Shown: positions 1 to 7,483, counted from the first letter of the stretch. The stretch is DNA of 16,838 bases from 70-18 sp041691815 (GCA_041691815.1 JBEPTZ010000097.1:1-16838); one strand, 5' to 3'. The notes: a model not told the origin generated them from the sequence alone. Made by a program: numbers and translations.

Positions 1-36
1 GGCTGCTGCGGCAGAGGACGCTTCCGCGCCAGTTGC

Positions 37-55
37 GTAGTTTCCGAAGCTGCCG
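37..55 (+). promoter_or_regulatory. Conserved GTAGTTTCCGA element, copy 1
   Basis: The 19-base stretch beginning GTAGTTTCCGAAGCTGCCG matches the stretch at 16537-16555 at 18 of 19 positions, and its first 11 bases recur at 4629-4639. It lies about 135 bp before the start of the DUF3309-type peptide. Position upstream of a gene and recurrence at two other gene starts suggest a regulator binding site or promoter element. The factor is not identified. Confidence 0.45.
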
Positions 56-129
56 TCGGGGGGACCACCGAGGGTAGGCTGCAAGCTGGCCAATGATGCT
101 GAGTGAGGCACCTGGAAGGCCGAATCGCA

Positions 130-148
130 CAAGCGGAGCCTCCGCTTG
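130..148. promoter_or_regulatory. Perfect 19-bp palindrome upstream of DUF3309 gene
   Basis: CAAGCGGAG and CTCCGCTTG form a perfect inverted repeat with a single central C. It sits 34 bp before the ATG at 182, between the GTAGTTTCCGA element and the ribosome binding site. It could be an operator for a dimeric repressor or a short hairpin in the 5' leader. There is no U tract, so a terminator is unlikely. Confidence 0.35.
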
Positions 149-181
149 CGCCACGGCCGGCAGCGCAAGGATGTGCACGCG

Positions 182-340
182 ATGAGCCTTGGCACCATTC
201 TCCTGATCGTCCTGGTCCTGTTCCTGCTCGGTGCTCTGCCCAGTTGGCCGTACAGCGCGGGCTGGGGCTACTACCCGAGCGGCGGCATCGGCGTGATCCT
301 GATTGTCGTCGTCGTGCTTCTGCTGCTCGGCCGGCTATGA
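182..340 (+). CDS. DUF3309-type small membrane peptide
   Basis: The product is 52 residues and almost entirely hydrophobic. It has two membrane segments, about residues 4-17 (ILLIVLVLFLLGAL) and 36-51 (IGVILIVVVVLLLLGR). The link between them is short, rich in Gly, Trp and Tyr, and reads WPYSAGWGYYPSGG. This layout, with the LPSWPYS...GWGYYPSGG core, matches the DUF3309 family of short proteobacterial membrane peptides, whose function is unknown. The ATG at 182 is chosen because it starts exactly at the conserved MSLGTILLIVL; a purine-rich AAGGA lies about 10 bases upstream. A longer frame begins at 146 but its first 12 residues are not family-like. The gene stands alone, with a palindrome and a GTAGTTTCCGA element upstream. 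Confidence 0.85.
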   Translation: MSLGTILLIVLVLFLLGALPSWPYSAGWGYYPSGGIGVILIVVVVLLLLGRL

Positions 341-737
341 TATCGCTGCCGGATCGCGCTCCCCATACAGCCTCGTTCATTGGCGCGCTCCCGGCTGGCC
401 ATTGCATAATTTCCGATGCTTCTGGGCCCCGTCGGCACGGCCCATTACCCGGCCGCATATACGTCGGTGTGTTGCGGACCCAATCATCCGGTCGACCTGG
501 CCCGCAGCACAACCTGTAAGCGCCGGAGCGAAAACCCCTCACTGAAGCGGTCGGGTTTCCCGGTCGCGCCGGAGCAAAAATCTGGTGGCAGATAGCTCTT
601 TGCGTTGAACGCAGAGGGCTGGGTGTGAATAGACGCGCGTGAGGGATCCCACTAATCGCACGAAATTCCATGGGGTATCGCGCCGATCGGCGTCGAACCC
701 CATCGCTGATCCACAGACGGTCTCGAACTTCGAGGCG
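341..737. other. Intergenic stretch with possible IS66 end
   Basis: No open frame here looks like a real protein. The string GTAAGCG at 516-522 is the usual outer sequence of IS66-family elements. GCGCCGGAGCRAAAA occurs twice (520-534 and 566-580), 46 bp apart. No IS66 tnpA/tnpB/tnpC coding sequence follows, so at most an IS66 end remnant is present. The rest is featureless to my reading. Confidence 0.3.
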
Positions 738-836
738 CTAGTGTTCTGAACTATTCCGATGATTCACAATCAGCAGTTTCGATCCCAGCCAGACGCAACC
801 GACTGCCTGCATCATGTGATTGAGTCAGAACACTAG
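738..836. mobile_element. MITE-like element with IS630-style ends
   Basis: CTAGTGTTCTGA at 738-749 is repeated as a perfect inverted copy at 825-836, bounding a 99-bp segment with no coding capacity. Further inward the two ends keep weak similarity (both carry ATGAT about 20 bases in). The outermost TA within CTAG on both sides fits the TA target duplication of the IS630/Tc1 family. The simplest reading is a non-autonomous element moved by an IS630-type transposase encoded elsewhere. A deletion remnant of a longer IS630 element is also possible. Confidence 0.55.
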
Positions 837-1411
837 GGCACGAGGATCATGGGCTGCCGTTGTTCGAATTCGCCGTGGACAGCATGGATGCGTAAGCGCC
901 CGTTCCAGCGTGGTCATTCCGATGCTCCGTTGGATGGGCAAAGACAACCTGGCACTCCACATGATGGGCCCGTGTCCTCTGGTCTCGGCCATCGTATATT
1001 TCGCCTGGGCGCGGTGGTCGCGGAGAAACGTGCCCACCCCGTGCATGCGGCCGCCGCGGCGCGCTACCGAACACCCGAACTCGGTGACAGCAGCCGTCGC
1101 AGCGGCGGCAGGGCGTGTGCCATTTGCCTTCATGGCGTTGCCTTTCTTCGTGGATCAGGCACCCCGAACCCGCCGGCTCAAGACGGGCAACGCCGACCTC
1201 CATATTTCAACAACGGATGGGACATCCCGACTGAAATTCGGAACCTTATACCATGTGTGGATGGCCCATAGGGTTCAAGTAGGTTTGCGAGATACTGGCT
1301 GCGGTTCGAATGCGGTCATGTGTCCGGCCCTTTTTCGCAGGAGCATTCCCGCTGGCCCAGATGGGATCCGCGAGCGACATCCAAACAAATCCGCAGCCTT
1401 TTGTGACCACA
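837..1411. other. Unassigned region between MITE and IS5 element
   Basis: A long plus-strand frame runs through this stretch and on into the antisense of the IS5 transposase, but its residue makeup is like that of shadow frames. Two short islands have a protein-like look: a frame ending in LPLFEFAVDSMDA then stop at about 846-893, and MLRWMGKDNLALHMMG at about 921-968. I recognise neither. It is probably decayed DNA between mobile elements. Confidence 0.3.
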
Positions 1412-2333
1412 GGCGCGTTGTTGCATGGATCAACGAGCAGGTTACAGCGGCCCCAGCCCGATCCGGTTTGATGCGGTGCGGGCGGAGATTGGGTGTCCCA
1501 GCTCCAGCATGCGGTTCAAGACATGGACAGCGACGGCAACCTCGACGACGCGACGTTCATCTTTGCAGAAGCGCAGTCCATCGCCGATCACATGCTTGTA
1601 TCGCCCGATGGCGGTCTCAATGCGACTGCGTTTGTTGTAGCCCGACATTTTTTGCCAGCCGATCCGGCCTTTCTCGGCGATACACTGCAGATGGCGGTCG
1701 CCCTGCGTGGGATCGGCCTCAGCCGTCTCGCTCGGCACCGCCGTCGAGCGTGGCGGCACAACGACCGCAGCCTCGGGATGGCGCTCAATGACGACACGAT
1801 AGACGGTGTCCTGATCGTAGCCGCCGTCGCCCGTGAACGAGGCTACAGGCCCGTCCACTTGGTCCAGCAAAGCGCCGGTTTGGCATGCGTCATCGACGTC
1901 GTTCGCCGTCAGTGCGGCGGCGACGATTTCCCCGGTGTTGGCATCCATGCCGATATGCAGCTTCCGCCAGGACCGGCGTGTCCTCGTGCCGTGCTTCTCG
2001 ACCAGCCATTCGCCGGCGCCGCAGAGCTTCAACCCCGTGCTGTCCACCAGCAGATGCAGGGGCTCAGCGCCGCGGCCGGATCGCGGTCGCGGCACGTCCA
2101 GCGTCGCCGCCCGCCGGCTCAGGGTGGTACGGTCCGGCACCGGGAGATCGAGGCCGAGTAGGCGGATAACCGAGCCAATCAACCCTTCCGTCTGGCGCAA
2201 AGCGAGCTGGAACACCGTTCTGAGCGTCAGCGCCGTCAGAATAGCCAGCGGCGAATACCAGGGCTGGCCTCCCCGGCTTGTCCGAGGCTCGGCGCGCCAG
2301 GTGGCGATCGCCTCGTCGGTGAACCACACCGTC
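1412..2333 (-). mobile_element. IS5-family element, right part lost
   Basis: The preserved end begins GGCGCGTTGTTGCATGGATC at 1412. It resembles the terminal repeats of IS5-family elements and lies 30 bp beyond the transposase stop. The other end is missing: the transposase reading is broken at about 2330 by the terminal repeat of the ISL3 element, and sequence right of that element (after 4121) does not continue the IS5 gene. The copy is therefore 5' truncated and cannot move by itself. Confidence 0.75.
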
Positions 2334-2335
2334 TG
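1442..2335 (-). pseudogene. IS5-family DDE transposase, N-terminus missing
   Basis: About 295 residues remain. Visible family features are the LRQTEGLIGSV and PDRTTLSRRA motifs of the N-terminal part, the first catalytic Asp in LLVDSTGLKL, the second in FTGDGGYD, and the Y-(2)-R-(3)-E signature YNKRSRIE with the following IGRYK. The catalytic core is whole. The family normally has 25-30 more residues before the TVWFTDEA segment. Here an in-frame TGA lies just before it, in the ISL3 terminal repeat, so the open frame can only start at GTG 2329. No ribosome binding site serves that codon. It would be transcribed away from the ISL3 gene. Confidence 0.8.
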
Positions 2336-2381
2336 TCAGTGGCGCTTGTAATTTGATTCTCCCGCAGAGATGGTGCAGGGG
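2331..2381 (+). repeat. ISL3 left terminal inverted repeat
   Basis: It is identical over 51 bp to the reverse complement of 4071-4121. Its outer edge interrupts the 5' part of the IS5 transposase gene. Confidence 0.85.
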
Positions 2382-2448
2382 CGGAGGGTTGTACTATACC
2401 ACCGTTTGGCACACGACGTTGGCTTCCCAGCCGAATCGGTGTGCCCAC

Positions 2449-4062
2449 GTGTCTTCATCTCATCTGTGTCTTGTTTCTGGCTCGCTCATCGTCGACCAGG
2501 TTCTTCCAACCGAGGATCATGTGAGGATCCTGGCCCGGCCTCGATGCGAGTGTGCCTCATGTCCCGATTGCGGCATCGTCTCGCGCCAAATCCATAGTCA
2601 CCGCATCCGCATGCTGCGCGACTTACCATGGCAAGGGCGCCCAGTGTCTCTACAGGTCCGGGCCCGGCGGTTTCGCTGCGCAACGCCGTCGTGCGCACGT
2701 CACACCTTTACCGAATGCCTGGGTGATGTGGCACGGAGGAATGCTCGCGGCACGGAGCGCGTTCGCGTCCTGCATCGGTGCATCGGCCTCGCAATGGGCG
2801 GCGAGGCTGGCACAAGGCTTGCCCAGAAACTCGCCATGCCCATCAGTGCGGACACGCTCTTGCGGGCGGCGTGCGAAGTTGCGAGCGCGGCCCAACCCAG
2901 GCCGACGCCTCGGGTACTCGGTGTCGATGACTGGGCGTGGCGTAAGGGCCATCGCTACGGGACCATCCTGGTAGACCTTGAATGCAACGAGGTCGTGGAA
3001 CTGCTGCCAGACCGGCAGGCCGACACGCTATCGACCTGGCTCAAGCAGCACCCGGGCATAGAGATCATCGCACGCGATCGCGCCAGCGCCTACGCCGAAG
3101 GGGCGCGAAACGGCGCTCCGGGCGCGGTTCAGGTGGCGGACCGATGGCATATGCTGCGCAGCCTTGGCGGTGCCGTGCGCCGGGCCGTTGAATGCCATCA
3201 AGGAGCTGCAAGGCAGGTTGCTTCGGAAATGACCGCGGGTTCAGGCGCCGCTAGTGTTGCACCGGAGCCCGGCGCAGACCAACTGCTCGCCCCGCCGGCT
3301 CCGGCACCTGGACCGCCTGACCGGACAAAACGGCAGGCGGACCTTGTCGAAGCGACGCGGTTGTCCAACGCTGGTGCCTCAATCAGCCAGATCTCCCGGC
3401 TCCTTAGAGTTGACCGAAAGACGCTGCGCCACTGGCTCACGGCCGGCACGCTGCCCTCCTGGCGGCAACCACGGAGGGGTCGCATGATCGACTCCCACCT
3501 GACCTATATAGAGAAACGCTGGGCTGACGGGTGCCGCAACGCGACGCTCCTCTGGCGCGAGCTGACCGCGCTTGGCTTCCAAGGGCGCTATATGATCGTC
3601 AAGACCTGGGCCGCACAGCGGCGGGGCGACGATATCAAAACGGCCCATAAACCGGGCAACAGCTCCACCTGGGCGCTCCCGTCGACTAGTCGGATTGCTC
3701 GCCTCTTGCTTACCGGAGATGCCGTTGCGAACACGCCCGAAGCCACCTTTGTTGCCAGCCTCCTGATGAAAGTGTCAACTCTGGCCGACACCGTCGCTGT
3801 GGCGAAACGGCTTGCTCTCCTACTTCGGCACAAAAGTGAGGAACTGCTGACCGACATTCTGGATGCAGCGGGCAGCACCATGCTACGACCGTTCATTACA
3901 GAATTGCGCAAGGATATCGGCGCCGTTCAGGCAGCACTCGAACTGCCATGGACGACAAGCCCCGTCGAAGGCCAGATCAGTCGGCTCAAAATGCTCAAAC
4001 GCACGATGTACGGCCGGGCCGGGTTCTCCCTCCTGCGCGCTCGTGTGCTCCATGCCCAATGA
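2449..4062 (+). CDS. ISL3-family transposase
   Basis: The product is 537 residues from GTG 2449 and moves the surrounding element. N-terminal zinc-finger type cysteines are visible (CECASCPDCG, then the RRFRCATPSCARH segment). The DDE core shows Asp in LGVDDWAWRKGHRYGTI and Asp in IIARDRASAYAEG, and Glu in the SPVEGQISRLK segment near the C-terminus. A helix-turn-helix insertion (EATRLSNAGASISQISRLL) lies between them. The C-terminal motif KRTMYGRAGFSLLRARVLH is typical of the family. An upstream ATG at 2353 lies inside the terminal repeat and would add residues unlike the family. GTG 2449 places the conserved VDQVLP...VRILARPR segment near the start, but no clear ribosome binding site is visible. 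The reading is intact and full length. Confidence 0.88.
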   Translation: MSSSHLCLVSGSLIVDQVLPTEDHVRILARPRCECASCPDCGIVSRQIHSHRIRMLRDLPWQGRPVSLQVRARRFRCATPSCARHTFTECLGDVARRNARGTERVRVLHRCIGLAMGGEAGTRLAQKLAMPISADTLLRAACEVASAAQPRPTPRVLGVDDWAWRKGHRYGTILVDLECNEVVELLPDRQADTLSTWLKQHPGIEIIARDRASAYAEGARNGAPGAVQVADRWHMLRSLGGAVRRAVECHQGAARQVASEMTAGSGAASVAPEPGADQLLAPPAPAPGPPDRTKRQADLVEATRLSNAGASISQISRLLRVDRKTLRHWLTAGTLPSWRQPRRGRMIDSHLTYIEKRWADGCRNATLLWRELTALGFQGRYMIVKTWAAQRRGDDIKTAHKPGNSSTWALPSTSRIARLLLTGDAVANTPEATFVASLLMKVSTLADTVAVAKRLALLLRHKSEELLTDILDAAGSTMLRPFITELRKDIGAVQAALELPWTTSPVEGQISRLKMLKRTMYGRAGFSLLRARVLHAQ

Positions 4063-4070
4063 AAGTCCAT

Positions 4071-4121
4071 CCCCTGCACCATCTCTGCGGGAGAATCAAA
4101 TTACAAGCGCCACTGACAGAC
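4071..4121 (-). repeat. ISL3 right terminal inverted repeat
   Basis: It is a perfect 51-bp inverted copy of 2331-2381, beginning 9 bp after the transposase stop codon. Confidence 0.85.
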
Positions 4122-4394
4122 CGGCCGTTGGCGCGTGCATCCCGACCAGATCTGTGACCGCCAGCAGGCGGAGGTTTCCGCCTCAGGGCGCTGACGGCAA
4201 GAAACGCCAATCCCGGTATGGCTCATGATCGGCCTGAGGCTGAGCGGCGTCGGACTATTGTCCACCCGGCGCGTGCAAATGTGACGAGTCGGCCGACCAG
4301 TAATTGGATCGGGAGATGGCCCAGGTAATGCGGAATGCCGCTCATTGCGGCCCGATGGGTTTCGCCGGCAGGTATCTGAGGCGGGCGCGCAGCT
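4122..4394. other. Spacer right of ISL3 element
   Basis: This stretch carries no open frame with recognisable protein content. It does not continue the IS5 gene that ends on the left side of the ISL3 element, so a deletion or rearrangement joined these sequences. Confidence 0.4.
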
Positions 4395-4490
4395 GTGTGA
4401 CGGTCCAGCATCCGCCGGACGGCCGCCTGCACTGCGGAGCCGGCGGAGACGGTCGCGACTTCTTGGCTCATGACGTTGCCGGCCCTCAGC
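4395..4490 (-). pseudogene. CBS-domain protein remnant
   Basis: On the minus strand the residues NVMSQEVATVSAGSAVQAAV followed by RRMLDRH read like the start of a CBS domain (compare the common pattern MT...V.TVSP.T.V..A...M...). The normal continuation (LPVVD...G.P.G..SE.DLLR) is absent. After DRH the frame turns into unrelated sequence, so only about 30 residues of the domain survive. CBS proteins bind adenosine nucleotides and often accompany Hsp20 and universal-stress genes in proteobacterial stress clusters, which fits the neighbour at 4732. The call rests on a short match. Confidence 0.4.
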
Positions 4491-4581
4491 GCCGGTGCGG
4501 CTTGGAGCGTTGTGTCCGTCCGATGAATAGCTTGGGACCCTGGGATCGGCCCGAAGGCCGGAGCGCGCGTGCCGTGCAGGA

Positions 4582-4599
4582 GCAGCCTCGGAACTACCC
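4582..4599 (-). promoter_or_regulatory. Inverted near-copy of GTAGTTTCCGA element
   Basis: Read on the minus strand this is GGGTAGTTCCGAGGCTGC. It matches the copy at 16535-16553 except for one missing T. It faces the direct copy at 4629 across 29 bp, as paired regulator sites often do. Confidence 0.4.
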
Positions 4600-4628
4600 A
4601 GGCGGCAGCGGACCCTGCATCGCGCTGA

Positions 4629-4639
4629 GTAGTTTCCGA
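4629..4639 (+). promoter_or_regulatory. Conserved GTAGTTTCCGA element, copy 2 (hsp20 upstream)
   Basis: The 11-base core is identical to those at 37-47 and 16537-16547. It lies 93 bp before the hsp20 start and 29 bp from an inverted near-copy, so it is well placed to control the hsp20-lon unit. The binding factor is unknown. Confidence 0.45.
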
Positions 4640-4731
4640 CCCTTCGTGGCGGCATTTCGCTCCGATAGCATCCGGTCCCTACGGTGCCCGCGCCGCGTCC
4701 GCGGGAATTCATTGGTATTGGAGACAGAGGT

Positions 4732-5121
4732 ATGCCGCGCACGGGCATAGACATCATATGGTCGCAGACGCTGGGCGCGCTGGCGCGGACGGATCGCGTT
4801 GGGCGGGAGGTTTTCCGACTGACCAGCAGCGGTTGGGAACCGCCGGTCGACGTGCTGGAGACGGCGGCCGGGCTGCTGGTCGTCGTGGCACTTCCCGGTG
4901 TCCAGGCAGACGAGATGGAGATCGCAATCGCGGGCGGTGTCCTGACCGTCCGGGGCACGCGACGTTGGCCTGTCCTCGACCGCATGGCACGCGCCCATCG
5001 TATCGAGCTGCCGCATGGTCGGTTCGAGCGGCGGCTCCCCCTACCGCACGGAACCTACCAACTCGCCGGACAGGAGCATACTGACGGCTGCCTAATCCTC
5101 ACGCTCAGAAGGCTGGCCTGA
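4732..5121 (+). CDS. Hsp20 / alpha-crystallin small heat-shock protein
   Basis: The 129-residue protein is a cytosolic ATP-independent holdase that binds unfolding proteins. The alpha-crystallin domain runs from about Trp35 to the end. It shows the opening PPVDVLET, the ALPGVQADEMEI segment (53-64) and the GGVLTVRGTR strand (68-77). The N-terminal arm is short (about 34 residues). The usual C-terminal I-x-I/V oligomer tail is missing, since the chain ends LILTLRRLA, so assembly may differ from classical Hsp20. ATG 4732 is preferred over in-frame GTG 4684 because GGAGACAGAGG sits directly before it. The stop TGA overlaps the lon ATG by one base, coupling the two genes. A GTAGTTTCCGA pair lies upstream. 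Confidence 0.88.
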   Translation: MPRTGIDIIWSQTLGALARTDRVGREVFRLTSSGWEPPVDVLETAAGLLVVVALPGVQADEMEIAIAGGVLTVRGTRRWPVLDRMARAHRIELPHGRFERRLPLPHGTYQLAGQEHTDGCLILTLRRLA

Positions 5122-7469
5122 TGGATGTCACCCCAGCCGAGGCCGCTGATGCCACCCTGACCTTGATCCTGATTCCGTTAACGGACGCCGTCCTGCTGCC
5201 CGGGACGGTGATGCCGTTGGCGATCGGTCGCCCGGCGGTGGCGGTCGCACTCCAGGAGGCAGTCCGCACCGAGCGGCACGTCGCCGTCGTGCTGCAACGG
5301 GATCCATTAGCTGAAGCCCCGGGCCTCGCCGAATTGCATTGCGTCGGCACCGAGGCACGCCTGCTGCGCTATTTCACGGGTCGCGACGGGTCGCACAACG
5401 CCATCGTGCAGGGCATGGGACGTGTCCGGATCGAAGCCATGCCGGAAGCGGGGTCCGTCAGCGTGCATCGCATTGTGGAACCCGATGGGAGCGGCGTCGA
5501 GATCGATGCCCGGGTGCACCAGGTCCGCGAACGCAGCCTGCAGATCCTGCAGTTGGTCGACCAGGCCCCGCCGGAGCTGACCTCGACGATCCGCTCGATC
5601 GAGGGTGGCGGCGCGCTGGCGGACTTCGTCACCGGCCTGCTCGACCTGCTGCCTGCGGAAAAGCAGGAGATCCTCGATACCGTCGAGTTGCTGCCCCGGC
5701 TCGATCTCGTGATTACCCGCTTGTCGTATCGGCATGAGGTCCTGAAGCTTTCGCACGACATCGGCCAGCAGACCCGCCAGGCGATGGAGGGACGCAACCG
5801 CGAGTTCCTGCTGCGGGAGCAGCTCAAGGCGATCCGGAAGGAGCTGGGTGGCGTCGACGACACAGCACCCGAGCTGGACGAGCTGAAGGCCAAACTGGAC
5901 GAGTGCGGCATGCCGGCCGATATCGCCGACCAGGCCCGGCGGGAGTTACGCCGACTGGAAAGGATGGCGGAGGGCGCCGCCGAGGCCGGGATGGTCCGCT
6001 CCTACCTGGAAGCCATGACGGAGCTGCCCTGGCGGCTGGGGTCCGAGCCGCCCATCGACATCGCCGGGGCGCGCCGGATTCTGGACGAGGACCATTACGA
6101 CCTGGACAAGATCAAGCGCCGCATCCTCGAATTCCTCGCCGTCCGCAAGCTGAACCCCGACGGCCACGGCCCGATCCTCTGCTTCGTCGGACCGCCGGGC
6201 GTGGGCAAGACATCGCTGGGCCAGTCCATCGCCCGGGCGATCGGGCGTAAGTTCGTCCGCATCAGCCTGGGCGGCGTGCATGACGAGGCCGAAATCCGCG
6301 GGCATCGGCGAACCTATGTCGGCGCCATGCCCGGCAACGTCATCCAGGCGTTGCGGCGCATCGGCAGCCGCAACGGCGTCGTCATGTTGGACGAGATCGA
6401 CAAGCTTGGCGCCGGCGGCTTCCAGGGCGATCCCGCGTCGGCGATGCTGGAGGTGCTCGATCCGGCGCAGAACGGCACCTTCCGCGACGCCTACCTGGGG
6501 GTGCCGTTCGACCTGAGCCAGGTGCTGTTCATTGCGACAGCCAATGTGCTCGACACGATATCCGGCCCGCTGCGCGACCGCATGGAGATCGTGCGGCTAT
6601 CAGGCTACACCGCCGAGGAGAAGGTGGCGATTGCACGCGGACACCTGGTGCCGCGGCAACTGTTGCAGAACGGTCTGTCGGAGGCTGCGGTCACGCTGGA
6701 CGACGCCGGGCTTAACCTAGTCATCGACGGCTACACGCGCGAGGCCGGAGTACGGAATCTGGAGCGTGAGATTGGCGCGGTGTTCCGCAGCGTGGCCGTC
6801 CGAGTGGCGGAAGGACAAACGGAGCAGGTGACGATCGATGCGGACGAGGTGGCGCGCATCCTCGGCGCCCGCTTGTTCGACGCAGACGTCGCCCAGCACG
6901 CCTCCATCCCAGGTGTCGCCACCGGTCTGGCCTGGACCAGCGTCGGCGGGGATATCCTGTTCATTGAGGCGAGCCGTGTGCCTGGGTCAGGCAAGCTGAT
7001 TCTCACAGGTCAACTCGGCGACGTGATGAAGGAGAGCGCCCAGGCCGCCATGAGCCTGCTGAAGACGCGCGTCGCGGCCATGGGGATCGAGCCCGCTTCG
7101 TTCGGGACGACGGATGTCCACGTGCATGTCCCGGCCGGGGCAACGCCGAAGGATGGTCCGTCGGCGGGTGTCGCGATGTTCATGGCGCTGGCCTCGCTGA
7201 TGACGGGCCGTTCCATACCGCCGACGACCGCGATGACGGGCGAGATCAGCCTGCGTGGCTTGGTGCTGCCAGTGGGCGGCATCCGCGAGAAGGTCATCGC
7301 CGCAGCCCGCGCCGGCATCGACACGGTGATGCTGCCAGCCCGCAACCGCCGCGACTTCGACGACATTCCGCTCAGCGCGCGCGACCGGCTCCGATTCGTG
7401 TGGCTCGGGACGGTGGACGACGCTTTGGCCGAGACGCAGATTGCCGAGCCCCTACCGTCAACGGCCTGA
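5121..7469 (+). CDS. lon: ATP-dependent protease Lon (La)
   Basis: The product is 782 residues, close to the usual length of bacterial Lon. It forms a cytosolic ring that unfolds and degrades damaged and regulatory proteins. The N-terminal substrate-binding domain occupies roughly residues 10-205, followed by a helical linker. The AAA+ module has Walker A GPPGVGKT (357-364), Walker B MLDEID with Asp424/Glu425, and the Lon-typical GGVHDEAEIRGHRRTYVGAM. The protease domain carries catalytic Ser681 in PKDGPSAG and Lys724 in GIREKVIAAARAG, so the Ser-Lys dyad is intact. The ATG overlaps the hsp20 stop, making an Hsp20-Lon bicistron in which refolding and disposal are made together. It is likely an accessory stress copy beside a housekeeping Lon elsewhere; that cannot be tested here. 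Confidence 0.95.
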   Translation: MDVTPAEAADATLTLILIPLTDAVLLPGTVMPLAIGRPAVAVALQEAVRTERHVAVVLQRDPLAEAPGLAELHCVGTEARLLRYFTGRDGSHNAIVQGMGRVRIEAMPEAGSVSVHRIVEPDGSGVEIDARVHQVRERSLQILQLVDQAPPELTSTIRSIEGGGALADFVTGLLDLLPAEKQEILDTVELLPRLDLVITRLSYRHEVLKLSHDIGQQTRQAMEGRNREFLLREQLKAIRKELGGVDDTAPELDELKAKLDECGMPADIADQARRELRRLERMAEGAAEAGMVRSYLEAMTELPWRLGSEPPIDIAGARRILDEDHYDLDKIKRRILEFLAVRKLNPDGHGPILCFVGPPGVGKTSLGQSIARAIGRKFVRISLGGVHDEAEIRGHRRTYVGAMPGNVIQALRRIGSRNGVVMLDEIDKLGAGGFQGDPASAMLEVLDPAQNGTFRDAYLGVPFDLSQVLFIATANVLDTISGPLRDRMEIVRLSGYTAEEKVAIARGHLVPRQLLQNGLSEAAVTLDDAGLNLVIDGYTREAGVRNLEREIGAVFRSVAVRVAEGQTEQVTIDADEVARILGARLFDADVAQHASIPGVATGLAWTSVGGDILFIEASRVPGSGKLILTGQLGDVMKESAQAAMSLLKTRVAAMGIEPASFGTTDVHVHVPAGATPKDGPSAGVAMFMALASLMTGRSIPPTTAMTGEISLRGLVLPVGGIREKVIAAARAGIDTVMLPARNRRDFDDIPLSARDRLRFVWLGTVDDALAETQIAEPLPSTA

Positions 7470-7477
7470 ACTTACCC

Positions 7478-7483
7478 AGGAGG
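7478..7483 (+). promoter_or_regulatory. Strong Shine-Dalgarno before clpP-like remnant
   Basis: AGGAGG stands 4 bases before the ATG at 7488. It shows that the remnant was once a well-translated gene and that translation still starts there although the frame is broken. Confidence 0.6.

Larger units (their letters stand above)
2331..4121 (+). mobile_element. ISL3-family insertion sequence
   Basis: Positions 2331-2381 and 4071-4121 are perfect inverted repeats of 51 bp, starting GTCTGTCAGTGGCGCTTGTA at the outside. They enclose one transposase gene that nearly fills the 1.79-kb unit, as in ISL3 elements. ISL3 insertion normally makes an 8-bp target duplication. The flanks here (2323-2330 and 4122-4129) do not match, and shifting the ends inward by 3 bp does not help. 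One flank has therefore probably been rearranged since insertion. Perfect repeats and an intact gene suggest a recent, possibly active copy. Confidence 0.85.

Noticed and set aside
820..1791. 323-residue plus-strand open frame
   Set aside because: Its second half is antisense to the IS5 transposase and its first half has an Arg/Pro/Cys-rich makeup with no domain-like segment. It is read as a GC-driven shadow.
4582..4639. Assigning the GTAGTTTCCGA sites to FNR/FixK, NarL, EcfG or heat-shock sigma factors
   Set aside because: The sequence does not contain TTGAT-N4-ATCAA, TACYYMT pairs or a GGAAC...GTT arrangement at proper spacing, so no known factor was named.
4101..4985. 294-residue minus-strand open frame overlapping ISL3 end and hsp20
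   Set aside because: It crosses an IS boundary and is antisense to a well-supported gene; the composition is that of a shadow frame.
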